Assembly (NCBI GenBank): GCA_034401135.1
Contig: JAWZSP010000001.1
Span: forward strand, 6,324,001 to 6,388,000
From: Volutella citrinella
Lineage: Eukaryota; Ascomycota; Sordariomycetes; Hypocreales; Nectriaceae
DNA length: 64,000 bases
Reading direction: 5' to 3'
Shown one piece after another: positions 22,126-33,963 of the stretch (positions are counted from its first letter, which is position 1; each line of letters begins with the position of its first letter). The position numbers and the translations under genes are program-made. The notes below the pieces were generated by a model. The model was not told the origin of the DNA, searched no databases, and saw nothing but the letters and a program-made list of their open reading frames with translations.

Positions 22126-24213
22126 GTTGCGATATTGGTGACGGTACTGCTCGGGTCGTCGGCGTCGAGGATAAATGCCCGATGGAACAGCTCGGAGTGG
22201 AAAACGCGGGGTAGTAGTATCACAGGGTGTCGCTCAGCCCGATTCGGATGGACTGCGATGTGACGTTGAGGATCACGAGGACTCGTCCATCAGCCAGACG
22301 CCACACCAGTAAGCTTGAACACCTGCCGACGCGGCGTATTATAACTTTCTGCTAGAGCTGGCTGGCATATCTCCACGACGAGTCGGGGATAGCGCCGCAG
22401 TCCGTGGGGGCCGTGTTCGCGTCCCCAGAGCTGAAGATAAGGGACGTTTGGTGATGATAGCCCTTGCTATCTGCGACGTATCAGGACGGATGGATGGGTG
22501 GCCATCCCTGCATATCTCGGATGACACAGGGCTAGTAATTTGCCAACCCCAGATGGTGGTTCGCATCTTGGCAGCTGCTTATCAGTACGCCACTCTTTTG
22601 GTGTCTTATCTATGGTCAATCGTCATGGTTGCGCCACGTGCGACCATAAGAGGCATTCTTTCCGCACTTTGAGGGAGTGTTTTCCGCACCTTGGGTCCTC
22701 CTTGATTGTCGCGGATGGCTCGGCGGCGAGATTCCGATAAGTATGCTCTGGGACCATGGTCAGGGACCCAGCCCAGGACCCAGGACCCCAGGCTCCCCAG
22801 GTCGGTGCACCAAGCATCAGCCCAGAATGACGAACGCCTACCCTACGCTCTCATCAAGCTGGATATTTCAGGTCGTCTGTAGCGACATGGAGCAAGTACT
22901 TATATACCATTGTGGATTACATAGGACTAGGTCTTTCTGGAAATGATTGAATTATGGACCAGGCAGCAATGTTCGTGGGATGGTCCGATAAGATGAACCC
23001 GCCTAAACGGATGATGAAGCTATATCGCGCTCAGGTTGTCGTAGGTGTAAAAGTTGCAACAGACGAAGGCTGATGAATCAAAAATAGAGACACGCCTATC
23101 CGCGGTAGAATAAACCACTTGCATTTTTAGTGACGATCCATATGATGCCTATTGATGGATGCGTCCAGAGTCTTAGTCTGCTCTGTGCTTTCATTCTGTT
23201 CACGACTTTAAGACCCTCAACCATATGGCGTCATTGGAGTGATACTCCAAATTTGACCAACTTCACTCTTGATTCTTACTTGCAGCTCAGAAATTTATCT
23301 CTGTTATGTCACTGAATTTCCATTTTGCCCTGCCTGGTTCTTGTAGCCATCTACATTTCCCTGCACTGTCGCTATGTCGCCCGAGGCTGCATCCATGCCC
23401 ACCGCAGTCAAGCAGCGAATCAACTCAAATCACGTGATTGCATGTATATTGACCAGTATATTGGATGTCCAAGTCTCTCGGCGTCAAAATAAGCTTGTGG
23501 CTTGCGACAAATGAGGCTTCCGTCTTGGCACATGATTGGCATCTTCACGATGCGCCCTATGACAGAGCCGCATTCTTGGTAATGGCTGCAACATGGACAC
23601 ACTAGAGACAAGCCGAGACAAGCCAAGACAGCCAAGAAAGCGCCTCAAATTGGCAGTAGATGAATGAACGCCGACAACTGAAAAGACAAGACTGCGGCAA
23701 GGCGGCATGTGGCAGGAGGCGATGATGCTCGCCCCACTCCAGATGTCCAAATGGAAGCAACATCAAGAGTGCACATTTGGAGACGAGAAAAGAATGCGAA
23801 ATTTAGTGTAGTCTTATTCGAGATAAACGGATTCTCGTAAATTGACAGCCGGCAACTAGCCGACGTGAGCACCAAGTTGCGGGGCGTTGCTGAGCACGCA
23901 ATTCTCAGCAGAATGATCAAGTCCGAGCATCGGCCAATTGACGGCACGTCCAAATATCCGCTCCCAGGTGCCGGCATCAATTAAGCACAAAAACTGATTT
24001 CTAAGCCTCTGTCGACTCTCGAGGCATTTCCGGTCCTCTTCCGGCACAGGGGGGCAGTCGTCGGGTAGTCTGATGGCGTCATCCGAGACCACATCGCCAT
24101 CATCACGGCGCGCTTCCAGCTGCGGAGACTTTGTTGAATGCATAAAAAGAGCCGAGGAGAATGGTGATTTTGTTCATCTCAGACTTGGTAGTTTCGATTA
24201 ATTAGCCGCCAAG
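22126..24213. promoter_or_regulatory. Divergent intergenic region with GATA motifs
   Basis: 2.1 kb between the permease (minus) and the alkanesulfonate-monooxygenase-like gene (plus). Matches to GATA-factor sites of the form GATAA or its reverse are at 22435-22441, 22578-22585, 22605-22611, 22735-22741 and 22986-22992. This would fit control by a nitrogen regulator of the AreA/Nit2 type, but GATA is short and partly expected by chance. A cataaaaag TATA-like element lies at 24141-24149, about 65 bp upstream of the ATG at 24214. No gene is supported. Confidence 0.35.
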
Positions 24214-25320
24214 ATGCCAACTGAATTCATTAGTGTAACGCACCCCAACCCGTCGACCGAGTTGAACCCCATTCCCGGGGCGGGCGTCGACAATGAATTC
24301 TTCCTCCGTTATGCGCGCACTCTGGATGACTACGAGTTCAACTACACTCTAGTGCCTTACCTGTCATTCTTCTTCGATCCCTTTACTCTTGGTGCCACTA
24401 TTGCCGCTGTCACCAAGAAGATCAAGATCATCATCGCCCTGCGCCCCAACACTCTCTATCCCACTGTTGCTGCCAAGGCTCTAGCCACGCTTGACCAGCT
24501 CAGCAACGGTCGCGTGGTCGTCCACTTTATTGCCGGCGGCAGCGACGCCGAGCAGTTGCGCGAGGGTGACACCCTCGGAAAGGAGGAGCGATATGAGCGC
24601 CTTGAGGAGTATATCAAGATCCTCCGCTGCGCTTGGGAGTCATCTGATGCATTCGACTGGGAGGGCAAGTACTACCAGTTCAAGGACTTTAGCAACAAGG
24701 TCCTCCCCACCAAGGGACACATTGACGTCTCCGTTGGTGGCTCATCTGACGCTGCGTACCGCATTGGCGGGACTCACGCCGACATCTTTGGTCTCTGGGG
24801 CGAACCGCTCAAGGACACCAAGGAGCAGATTGACCGCATCTACGCCGAGGCCGAAAAGGCAGGCCGCAAGGACCGCCCGCGCATCTGGGTCACGTTCCGG
24901 CCCATCGTTGCCGAGACGGAGGAGCTTGCGTGGGCAAAGGCGCACCGTATCCTTGATGCCTTGCAGAAGAATGAGCCCGAGTCCAAGGTGTCTGGGCCCG
25001 GCTCTATATTCCCGAAAGAGCCTCAAAACGTCGGGTCCCAGCGCCTGTTGGAAATCGCCAAGCGAGGCGATGTGCAGGATCGGGCTCTATGGTATCCGAC
25101 TGTGACGGCGACGGGCGCCCGTGGAGCGTCTACGGCGCTTGTTGGCTCTTACCAGACGGTCATTGACTCGTTGTTGGATTACGTCGATCTTGGAGCGGAA
25201 CTCATCTCTATCAGGGGTTATGATACCCTGAATGATGTGGTGGACTATGGTAGATACATTCTCCCTGGTGTCAGGGCGGCCCTCAAGGAAAGGGAGAAGA
25301 ATGGAGACAAGACAGCGTAG
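24214..25320 (+). CDS. FMNH2-dependent alkanesulfonate monooxygenase-like protein (SsuD/luciferase family)
   Basis: A single-exon 368-residue protein of the bacterial-luciferase-like TIM-barrel family, closest in layout and length to SsuD, which splits sulfite from alkanesulfonates using reduced flavin and oxygen. The sequence shows typical blocks: YLSFFFDPFTLGATIAAVTK, ALRPNTLYPTVAAKALATLD, GRVVVHFIAGGSDAEQ and the VSVGGSSDAAYRIGG region. There is no intron and no targeting signal, so it is probably cytosolic; it needs a separate flavin reductase, which is not in this window. The next gene on the same strand is a transporter of a family that includes a yeast sulfonate transporter. A bacterial origin is possible given the lack of introns but not shown. 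Confidence 0.85.
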   Translation: MPTEFISVTHPNPSTELNPIPGAGVDNEFFLRYARTLDDYEFNYTLVPYLSFFFDPFTLGATIAAVTKKIKIIIALRPNTLYPTVAAKALATLDQLSNGRVVVHFIAGGSDAEQLREGDTLGKEERYERLEEYIKILRCAWESSDAFDWEGKYYQFKDFSNKVLPTKGHIDVSVGGSSDAAYRIGGTHADIFGLWGEPLKDTKEQIDRIYAEAEKAGRKDRPRIWVTFRPIVAETEELAWAKAHRILDALQKNEPESKVSGPGSIFPKEPQNVGSQRLLEIAKRGDVQDRALWYPTVTATGARGASTALVGSYQTVIDSLLDYVDLGAELISIRGYDTLNDVVDYGRYILPGVRAALKEREKNGDKTA

Positions 25321-26307
25321 TCAAATGATCACAGCGAATTGTCATGTACTGAAGAGATCCAATCTGGCATATGAAGCCATTTTTAATCATGTATTGCATG
25401 TAACCTGATGCAATGTCAGATTTTCAACGTCCAACGTACATCTTGGTAACAGGAGTCTCCTCCCCGAACCCCCGAATCCGTATTTCCGGTATCCCTCGAC
25501 GGATGCTAGCCCTGCGGTTACAACGGCCTGGGCATCAGCTCTTACATGACTCGAACCAGCTCCGATTAAACACTCCCCCCCGTCGTCGGCCCCGCCCGCC
25601 CTCGTGCCGCACCAGTGCATGCTCAATGTCTGGGGAAACGTCCCCCACGATTGGCCGAGCAGCCCCATAGATCGATGAGCTCATCGCCAGCTCGATGGCG
25701 TCGGCGCCTCCCACGCCCCAGCGGCCCCGATGCCAGCCAAACACGTATCAAGGCATAAAGCCGGGGAGCAAACTGCTGCTTGTCGAAGAAAACCCAATCG
25801 CTGCCGCATGGCGATGACAGCATGCCCCCTGCAAATGGCGCCAACGCTTGATAAGGCGGTTGCCAAACTGCCATTGGCGCGTCATCCCTCGTGGCATCCA
25901 TCTACTGAGCTCTGACAGACCCTTTCTCGGCTAAAGCGACCCATGGTCGTTCGTCATCGCTCGCATTTCGCCATGTATCGTGCGTCTAGAGCGGCCGAAA
26001 ACTGCCCCTTTGGCTCGCTGGGTGAACAGATGATGGGACGGCGGCGAGTAGCACTGATGGCGCCATGGTTCAAGAACCAGGTCGATAGCAGGGCTTGTTG
26101 CCTATGCATTATCCGGCCGGCTACTCCACGGACAAGGTTCTTGTCGGCCGGCCTCCGACTCGGTATTATATAACCAGCCTGCTGCTGCTACCTCGAAGAT
26201 TGATCTGCAGAGTCGCAACAGTCGCTTCAAGCACATCGCCCTATACTCACCGCCAGGTGTCTGGATTGTCTTGAACTGTGCCATACCGCCTTGTACTGTC
26301 ATCCAAA
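25321..26307. other. Intergenic region upstream of the transporter
   Basis: About 990 bp between two tandem genes. It holds the 3' end of the monooxygenase gene and the promoter of the transporter. No gene is supported. Confidence 0.45.
26164..26173 (+). promoter_or_regulatory. TATA box of the transporter gene
   Basis: tattatataa, about 135 bp upstream of the ATG at 26308 and followed by a plausible leader. Confidence 0.5.
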
Positions 26308-27866
26308 ATGAGTCTCGGCGATGACAAGAGTCCCGTGGCGGGAGAAGACTCGCCGCGAAACCAGAAGACGGCCGAGACGCGTGTCAACTCGACGGATGGC
26401 TCGACCACGGACCTCGACAGCATCATCCAGGCCAAGCCCAAGAAGACGTGGAGGTCACACATTTGGGACACGCTCGACAAGTCGCCCGAGGAGCGCAGGT
26501 TCCTCTTCAAGCTCGATGCCATTGTCCTGACCATGGCCTCGCTGGGCTACTTCATCAAGTACCTGGACCAGATCAACATCAACAACGCCTTCGTCTCTGG
26601 CATGAGGGAGGACTTGCAGCTCCATGGAAATGAGTTGAACGTTATGCAGACCCTCTGGACCATTGGTTACGTCCTGGGTGAGATTCCAAGGTCGGTGTTC
26701 TTCATCCCGAGCATGTTCAACTTATTGGCATCTAACTGTTTGACAGCAACCTGCTTCTCACGCGCGTGCGGCCATCAATCTGGATTCCCGCTTGTGAAGT
26801 GACTTGGTCCGTTCTCACCATCCTCCTGGCCAAGTGCCAGAACGCCCAGCAGCTCTACGCGCTGCGCTTTTTCATCGGCCTCGCTGAGTCTGCCTTCTAC
26901 CCCGGCATGCAGTACATCATCGGCAGCTGGTACCGCTCCGACGAGCTGGCCAAGCGCAGCTGCATCTTCCACGCCAGCGGGAACATTGGCACCATGTTCT
27001 CGGGCTACCTCATGGCGTCTGCGTACCGCCTCGACGGCAACAACGGCTTCAAGGGGTGGCAGTGGCTCTTCATCATCAACACCATCATCTCCCTGCCCAT
27101 CGCCGTCGCGGGCTTCTTCCTGTTCCCCGACCTGCCGGAGATCACTAATGCGTGGTACTTTACAAAGGACGACATCGCCATGGCAAAGAAGCGCATGGAG
27201 CTTGAGGGACGGGCAAACCGCGCGCCCTTTACAAAGGCAAAGGTGCTTAAGATCTTCAAGAGCTGGCACATCTACTGGCTCACGGCGCTGTACATCTTCT
27301 TTAACAACGGCTGCGGCGCACTGGGTCAGCCTGCCTTCCAGCTGTTCCTCAAGTCTGAAGGATACAGCATTAGGGACGTCAACGTTTATCCAACGCTGAC
27401 GTCCGTCGTCGCCATCATCACGACCCTCATCTACGCGTGGACCAGCGACAGCCTCTTCCGCGGATCTAGGTGGCCCCCCATTGTCTTTTCGGCCATTGTC
27501 AACATCTTTGTCTACTCCATCTTGGCGGCGTGGAATGTCCCCTCGGCCCTCAAGTGGGTGTGCTTCATCCTGGCTGGTTTCGGAGGCGGTATCAGTGGTC
27601 TTACCTTTGCGTGGGCGCATGAGATTTGCAGCGACGACAACGAAGAGAGAGCCCTCGTAACTGGCAGCATGAATGAGATGGCCTATGTCGTCCAGGCCTG
27701 GCTGCCTCTGCTCGTTTGGAAGGTCACTGAAGGCCCACGGTACCCTAAGGGTTACTCTACCATGATTGGCATTGCGGTGCTCCTCATCGCCACCAGCTTT
27801 GGAATCCGGCACCTACATGCCAAGGAGCTGAAGCAAAAGGGTCTTGCAAGGTCGACTGTTGTATAA
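26308..27866 (+). CDS. MFS transporter of the allantoate/pantothenate permease (anion:cation symporter) family
   Basis: A 500-residue, 12-TM plasma-membrane transporter in two exons (26308-26690 and 26747-27866); the intron has a GTCGGT donor and TCTAACTG branch. Family marks are IKYLDQININNAFVSGM in TM1, GYVLGEIPSNLLLTRVRPS formed across the splice, and RFFIGLAESAFYPGMQYIIG in TM4, as in Dal5, Liz1/Fen2 and Yil166c(Soa1)-like carriers. Yeast Soa1 of this family carries sulfonates and related sulfur compounds. Because the gene upstream encodes an alkanesulfonate-monooxygenase-like enzyme, organosulfonate import is an attractive inference. Allantoate, pantothenate or another anion is equally allowed by the sequence. 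Confidence 0.87.
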
Positions 27867-29515
27867 TTCAGCGCAGTAGGCAGTATAGTAGACTGCCTGA
27901 ATTGATCAAGACATCTGATAGACGGATATTATATGATGATCGCCTGAACTAATGACCCTGTGAAGATAGATGTTGGATAGAATGCGCGACCAATGAGATT
28001 TTACCTTTAAAGCAGTCCAGCCCTGTGAGAGAGCAAGGTGCATAAATAGCTATTCACATGGTCAAGTGCATGCAATCAGATCATCCTAACTGGAGCCACT
28101 GGCGAATAAGGACTACCGGCGGAGATGATGGATAGATATGGACTAGCATCAAGCTCGGTTAATAAACTTCCACTGCACACAAGGAGCATGGGTGCTTCAG
28201 GCGTGGCGCTCGGGACGCCACTGTTCCACGTTGCTCTCCCGAGGTAAAAACGCAAGCGCCAGGGGTTCCTCGACGGAATTTCCCGTCCGACGAGACACCG
28301 AAGGCTAGATGCTGTGGCGAAGGGGCAGTGGACTGCGCGATGAGTGGCCCTTGAAGTTCCAGCGATTCCAATGATTGCCGCAAGGGCAAGGGCAATACTG
28401 GGGACGTTTCAGCGGGAAACTATCCGGCAGCCCGGCGGTGGGACTAGGAGCACAAGGCCGTCCCCGCGATCAACCTGGCTGTAGGAGTTGAGGAGTTTTG
28501 TGGATCGTGACAAATACTCCGTATACTCTGGCCATGAACTGTCACCGAGGAACAATTGACGTCTTGCCAGTCAGTCACACTTAGTCAGTCTTGCGTAGTG
28601 TTCAGTACCAGTAGAACTGCCGCGTGGCCTGCCTTACAGCCCAACGCCTCCTCCGTCACTGCCTAATCGGCAGTCTGGGCTGAAAGAAGCGTTGAACTCT
28701 GCCAGACTAACAGCCTTAGCATCGCGGTGATCGTCAGAGAGGCTGATCAGTGGCACCCGCGACATCACAGGTGCCCAACTCTGGCAACGCGCGGGTCCCG
28801 GTATTGTCCTGGCAAGCCTGGCTATTGTACGCGGCAGCCAACGAGACACCGAGTACGGCAGTAGTTCGGAGAATAATGTTGGCGCCAGCACATGCAAGAA
28901 CGGCCGAGGCTAGCCTGTGATGAGCTGGCGCAGACTCGGCCGAGCCAGTACCTGAATCATGGCGTTCGGCTAACTCTCGCTTAGCGTGCCACAGCCGGGC
29001 CACAGAAATGTGCCTGGCAAGTTTCGCAATCTCCGTGGTGGCTGAAGTCCCTGAAAGTAAAATGTTCAGAGAATTCAAGAAAATTGGCGCCGGCTGGCTG
29101 TTGTGTGCGTGAGGATGACCGATGACATGTCCCGACTCGCATTGTGTTGAGCTGCCATTTACATCCATCAGCCACCACACATCTGATTCCATGCTCCAAG
29201 ACGAGCCACCCAACCAACCATCCACCAAGCTCGGCACCGGACTATGATACCATAGCGCGGATCTCTCCGGTTCCTAGTGCCGGGACAAGCACTGCCCACG
29301 GGTTTGTTGGGCCAGGAGTCGGCACGCTAAGCACCCTTCTCCACGTTTCCCGACGCTCGTCATTGTATCAAGAACGGGACATAAGGCTGTTGCATCTGCC
29401 CCATACTCCTCTTCCATGTCCCCTTTCTGCACTCTGACGTCCGATTCCCGGCACAAGGCGACCTGATGGGGAGACGATTCGAAGCCGTTCACGATCCCGG
29501 CCGACTCTGCCCAAC
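27867..29515. other. Intergenic region
   Basis: 1.65 kb between the transporter and the receptor gene. A minus-strand frame near 28734-29237 contains a hydrophobic run and two cysteines but has no ATG or splice arrangement that makes a secreted protein. I see no supported gene. Confidence 0.4.
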
Positions 29516-30999
29516 ATGTCGTCGCTCGCAGAGATCTATTCCATGTCTCCCGACGAGCGGGAGGCTGCCCTGAATGGCCCAGCACTGACGCCGCCCGCGG
29601 GCGTCACGCCCGACTACGAAAACCGCTCCGTTGCTATTGGCGCGGTATACTTTGGCATGTCTCTTGTTATTTTTCTCGCTGTCGTGACGGCTGCCTTCCG
29701 CGCCTACTCCCGACTAGCCATTGTAAAGAAGGTTCGGATTGAGGATGGTATGTTGTCCATTTCGCAAAGGTGCATTTTGTAAGCTGATCATATTACAGTC
29801 CTAGCATTTGGAGCCCTCGTACGCCAATGTCCATCCCATCACCACCGAGGTCCACTCCCAGCTGACTGTGTATCCAGGGAGCCTTCCTAGGCTATATTGG
29901 CGGCATCCTCTGGTTCATGAAGGAGTGTGGTGCTTTTGTGCACCAGTGGAATGTCCAGCTCAAAGAAATGCCCGGGCTGCTATATGTAAGTCTTCTTCGA
30001 GAAGGGCTCGTACGCGTGTAATACTGACAAGACAGATTGTATACGTATGCACAGTCCTCAACGAAGTCGTCTTTCTCCTCATCAAGCCTTGTATCCTCAT
30101 CGAATGGACCCGCGTCTTCTTCCCCCTCGGCTCTCGAAACGTCCTCTACTACACAGCATACGCCCTTGCCGCCATTAATGTGCTGTGGTACATTGGCGTT
30201 ATCCTCGTCGCGAACCTCGAATGCATTCCTCGGGAAAGGATCTGGGACAAGTCGATTACATCCGGCAAATGCATTGATCCAGTGCAGTCGAAGCTGGTAT
30301 GGGTGTACAATGCTGCCGTCAATCTTGCACTGGATGTGGTCATCCTGGCTCTCCCACAAAAGGTTATCTGGGGATTGAAGATGACGAAGCAAAAGAAGAT
30401 TGGATATTCACTTATTTTTGCCATCGGTATTATGTACGTCCTCCTTCTCCGGTCGCCTGATTCCCCAAGCTCGAACCAGCTCCTAACAGACACCCTCGTA
30501 TAGCACTTGCTTTGCTGCTGCGATGCGACTGTACAAGTCAGCCATGTTTGTCTACTCTGCAGACATGACCTACACAATCTCAGAATACGGGCTGTGGTGC
30601 GTCACCGAGATCATGTGCACGTTTCTAGTCTTTTGCGTCCCCGCCATGCCCCAGGTCTTTAGCAAGAGCAAATCAACAGCCAAGATTGCCGCCTTTTTCG
30701 GCTTTCAGTCCAAGTCGGGCAACTCACAGACTGCGGGAGAGTCCAGCTCCCGGTGGCCTACTAGCCGCCTACAAGGTCAGGGTAATTACAGCAGATTTGA
30801 TGAGGCAGGACACAGCCTCGGGGATCTGGCCCTGGACAGAATACCAAGCTCCGAATCGAGGGAGCCGTTGCAACACGATGGAGATTTGGAGAGGGCCATT
30901 ATTCGCACCACTCATTTTGAGCTAAAAGAAGTGTCGACGTCCCAGCGGGAGATTAAAGACAAGAGTAGTGTTTCTGTATTAAGCGAGCAGAAGAAATAG
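29516..30999 (+). CDS. Pth11-like seven-TM receptor (fungal rhodopsin-like domain)
   Basis: A 417-residue integral membrane protein in five exons: 29516-29747, 29799-29818, 29878-29985, 30036-30433 and 30504-30999. Exon 2 is only 20 nt. The seven hydrophobic segments, the conserved loop with LECIPRERIWDKS and KCIDPVQ, and the VNLALDVVILALPQKVIW segment place it in the fungal rhodopsin-like/SAT5 group, to which Pth11-type surface-sensing receptors belong. It has no N-terminal CFEM domain. The soluble tail of about 120 residues is Ser/charged-rich and may hold phosphorylation sites. A role in sensing surface or host cues is known for Pth11 itself and is only an analogy here. Confidence 0.85.
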
Positions 31000-31322
31000 C
31001 GCCAAGTTCTTCAAATACATTTAGCCCTCACGCGACATTCACGGCGGCTGAAAAGGTTGGGCGATGCGGAAAAGTGCCTTCCATGCCAAGATCGTTAGAG
31101 AAACCCAAGCACACCATGAGGTTGAATACGGCGTGGAGACAACCGACAGCTTATCGTAACATACTAGTAGTCTGTTTACCCTGGATACGGATCGACTAGC
31201 TTTATGCTACCAGAGCTCTTTCTATCAGACCAACAAATCATGTACACTTGGCGCCAAAGCAAACGGCATCCTACATAGTACATATATAGACACCTCCTTC
31301 CGAAGCCAGGCCCCCCAACGTC
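31000..31322. other. Convergent intergenic region
   Basis: 323 bp between the receptor and the metalloprotease 3' ends. AT-rich stretch with tacatagtacatatatag near 31271. Probably both polyadenylation regions. Confidence 0.4.
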
Positions 31323-32625
31323 TCACTTCTTGATGGGGTTCAGCTCGCCCTTCTCATTCGTCAAATACCCCATCGCGAGGACTTCCATGGCCAGGCCAAA
31401 ATACGCCAAGTTGTCTATTTTCAGTACCATGTTAGCAGATGCATTATTTCCAGAGTCAAACGTGCACACATACCGGCATTTTCCCACTTGGCCTGCGGAA
31501 GCTTTACAACGTTCCTCCAACCGTAGCATTTTTCCGAGGCCTTGATCTCGCCTGCATCTCTATATCCGTCGATGCTCTCGCCAGCAGCGAAAAGGTGCGT
31601 CATCTGTATCAAAGGAGTGTTAGTCTCCGAAAAAAAAAAAAAAAAAAAAAAAAAACAGGACGCTTCTTCTTATGATGAAACGTGCTGGTGGATTGCAGCA
31701 CTTACCTCGTGCAACGCAACGTGCACAGGAGTCTCGATAAAGTCCATGCGAGTCGTCAACCTGCCAAAGTCCCTCACCGGGTTGCGGTGCGTCTTGATCC
31801 AGTTCCAAATTCCAGGGCTCGCCGCCTTCTTGACAAGCTTCTCGTTGAAGTCCTTCCCAAACTTCTCGCGGATCTTTACGAGGTTTTTGTGCCAAACGAT
31901 GAGCTCTGGCACGTTCTTCTTCTTCTTGGGCCACTCTTGGTTGTCAGCTGAGCAGGTCACGGCCTGGGTGCCGCTAATGAGCTTTTTCATTTCAAGCAGG
32001 GAGTCGCCCTTTTCCAGCTTGTCGTTCTGGAGGGTGTTTTGCCATTTGATGTTTGGCTCCTTCGTCGTTACTGATTTGATGAAGTCGCCGCCACAGGCGA
32101 CATGCTATTGAGAAATTAACAAATCTCCTATGTATTCGAGCATGACGGCGTCTGCATTGATGCCACGTACCACATCATACATGTCCTTCTTGGAGTTCCA
32201 TTCTGTCGCTGATCCGGTAAATCGCTTGTACTCGCTGATGGTCTTGAAGTTTCCTAGTTCCATTGTCAACTTCATAGTTCCCCTCGAGTTGAGAAATGAA
32301 AGGACCTTACGGTATAGTTTCTCCTTTATGGGGCGCACGGGCTCACCAAGAAGCAGCTTAATCAGTGTCTCGGTGTGTGAGTCAGGCTTATGGGCTTTGT
32401 CAACGAATCCCGCAAGCGCATCGGCAGCCACGGAAGCACGAGTGATGCCCCCTTCCATCCAACTCTGGACCTTTTCCCTGTCCGAGCCTGTCTTGTCTCA
32501 GCGCTACTGTCGTCAGCGTTAGAGAGCAACGGAAAGAACTTACCACAACTGTCATCGACATAGAAGAACCCCTTGGCCAAAGCTGCGGGAGCGAGCGAAA
32601 AGAGAAGCACAAACTTGGGCTGCAT
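31323..32625 (-). CDS. Secreted HRXXH-family putative metalloprotease
   Basis: A 339-residue secreted protein in five exons: 32625-32544, 32487-32171, 32104-31706, 31603-31474 and 31414-31323. A signal peptide (MQPKFVLLFSLAPAALA) is followed by FYVDDSC, the usual N-terminal mark of the HRXXH putative-peptidase family. Splicing of exons 3 and 4 makes HEMTH, a zinc-binding HExxH motif, followed by YRDAGEIKASEKCYGWRNVV and, across the last splice, NADNLAYFGLAMEV, the family's conserved C-terminal block. The intron that splits the motif (31705-31604) carries a 26-nt T tract as its polypyrimidine region. It is divergently paired with another secreted-protein gene 1.3 kb away. Peptidase activity is predicted from the motif, not proven for the family. 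Confidence 0.85.
31631..31656. repeat. A/T mononucleotide tract (26 nt) inside an intron
   Basis: 26 consecutive A on the plus strand (T on the coding strand), inside the third intron of the HRXXH protease gene and 27 nt upstream of its acceptor. The length of such tracts is often variable between isolates and prone to sequencing error. Confidence 0.9.
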
Positions 32626-33963
32626 CGTGTCTCCGGGACAAGTATAGAAGAAAGGAAAGACTGATGGTGAGAAGATGAAGAGCATACCTGGCAGCAGCAG
32701 CCGCCGCCTGTTTTAAGCTATCGACAACATGAAACTGAGGAATAGAACCTCCATCGCACAGTGCAAGTAGTGATAAATTTAGAGCATCGTAATATGCGCA
32801 CAATAGTTTCAAGTACTATCCAGCCTCAACACAGCCCCAGGAGCTCATCTCCAACTTGACACATTCTATTTCAGGATACTGTCACCCCATCTGTCGGCAA
32901 TGCATCTCCCCAGATTCCAACCCCTGCGGAAAGGGTGGCTCGGGTGTGATTCTCTCCTCTGGTAGCCAGTCGCGTGCAAAAGGATTCGGTCGATGACAGG
33001 CCCCACGATCCGCGATCCGGTATCCGGAAGGATTGTGGGGCTGGAATCCTACATCAACGCTGGGGGCTTGCAAAAGGTCATGGCTGAGTGCTAAACGGTG
33101 TTAAAATGCCTGCTACGGCTTTAATAAACATTTCAGCCCAATGAGGCGGCTCCATCTCTCCACAAGCTTGGTGGAGGATTCGCCAGCAATTCAAGATAGT
33201 CGTGCCACCACTGATGAACAGAGGAGGATAGACAATATAGACGATTCAAAAGCCTAGCACGCATACTCCTGATCATTTTAATTACGCCACTGATGATGGG
33301 CTTGGAACGAAATCATGTGCTACAATTACAACTACCTTCAAACTTCATGTTCACGCCATTGTCAGTGAGCAGAGGCACCAGAGACCCATGATTTTTGCAT
33401 ACTTCCGGCGCCATATTCCATTCAACTAATTAATCAGTCACTTACAATCAGTTGACACTGCGAGATAGTCGGCGATCCACGCGGAGATTAAACTGCTTGT
33501 GCGGCGTGTTTGACAATGTGTGGGCCTGTCTCAACTTTCGACCACACAGCGGGAATGCACGGTCGGCGATATCGTGCAGATTCCGATTTGATTGTGATCA
33601 ATCCCAATGCTATTGGTAGACAAGAATCAGGTGCAAAACCCTTGGACGGTAAGGGTCGCGAACATGCTGCGGCGTGAAGGATCTCGATCGGATCATGCCC
33701 GCAGCCAACCATCTAGAGCTCAGCCTCGTCTCGGCTGCCAGCTACCCAGTGCAGAAACTGTGCTGTGCCTGCATCACGAAATAATTAAATCCTGTTGATA
33801 TCTTAAGTCCGATGCTGCCAAACATAGATTGACAATTCAGTATAAGAACACCAGAGCCTACGCTCACTGCAACCAGACGACAAGCACCCACATCAGCCAC
33901 TCCCTTGTTTCCTTCCTTGCTTCTTTCTCCTCCCAATAGTTCTTTCATTTATCGTATTTCAAT
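32626..33963. promoter_or_regulatory. Divergent promoter region of two secreted-protein genes
   Basis: 1.34 kb between the starts of the metalloprotease (minus) and the large secreted protein (plus). The last 90 bp before 33964 are pyrimidine-rich (cccttgtttccttccttgctt), typical of a fungal core promoter or leader. No gene is supported inside. Confidence 0.5.

Noticed and set aside
26775..27812. 345-codon antisense open frame opposite the MFS transporter
   Set aside because: Shadow of a GC3-rich coding exon; charged low-complexity product without a domain.
28734..29237. Possible small secreted protein on the minus strand
   Set aside because: The hydrophobic signal-like run has no ATG before it, and no splice arrangement gives an open secreted product.
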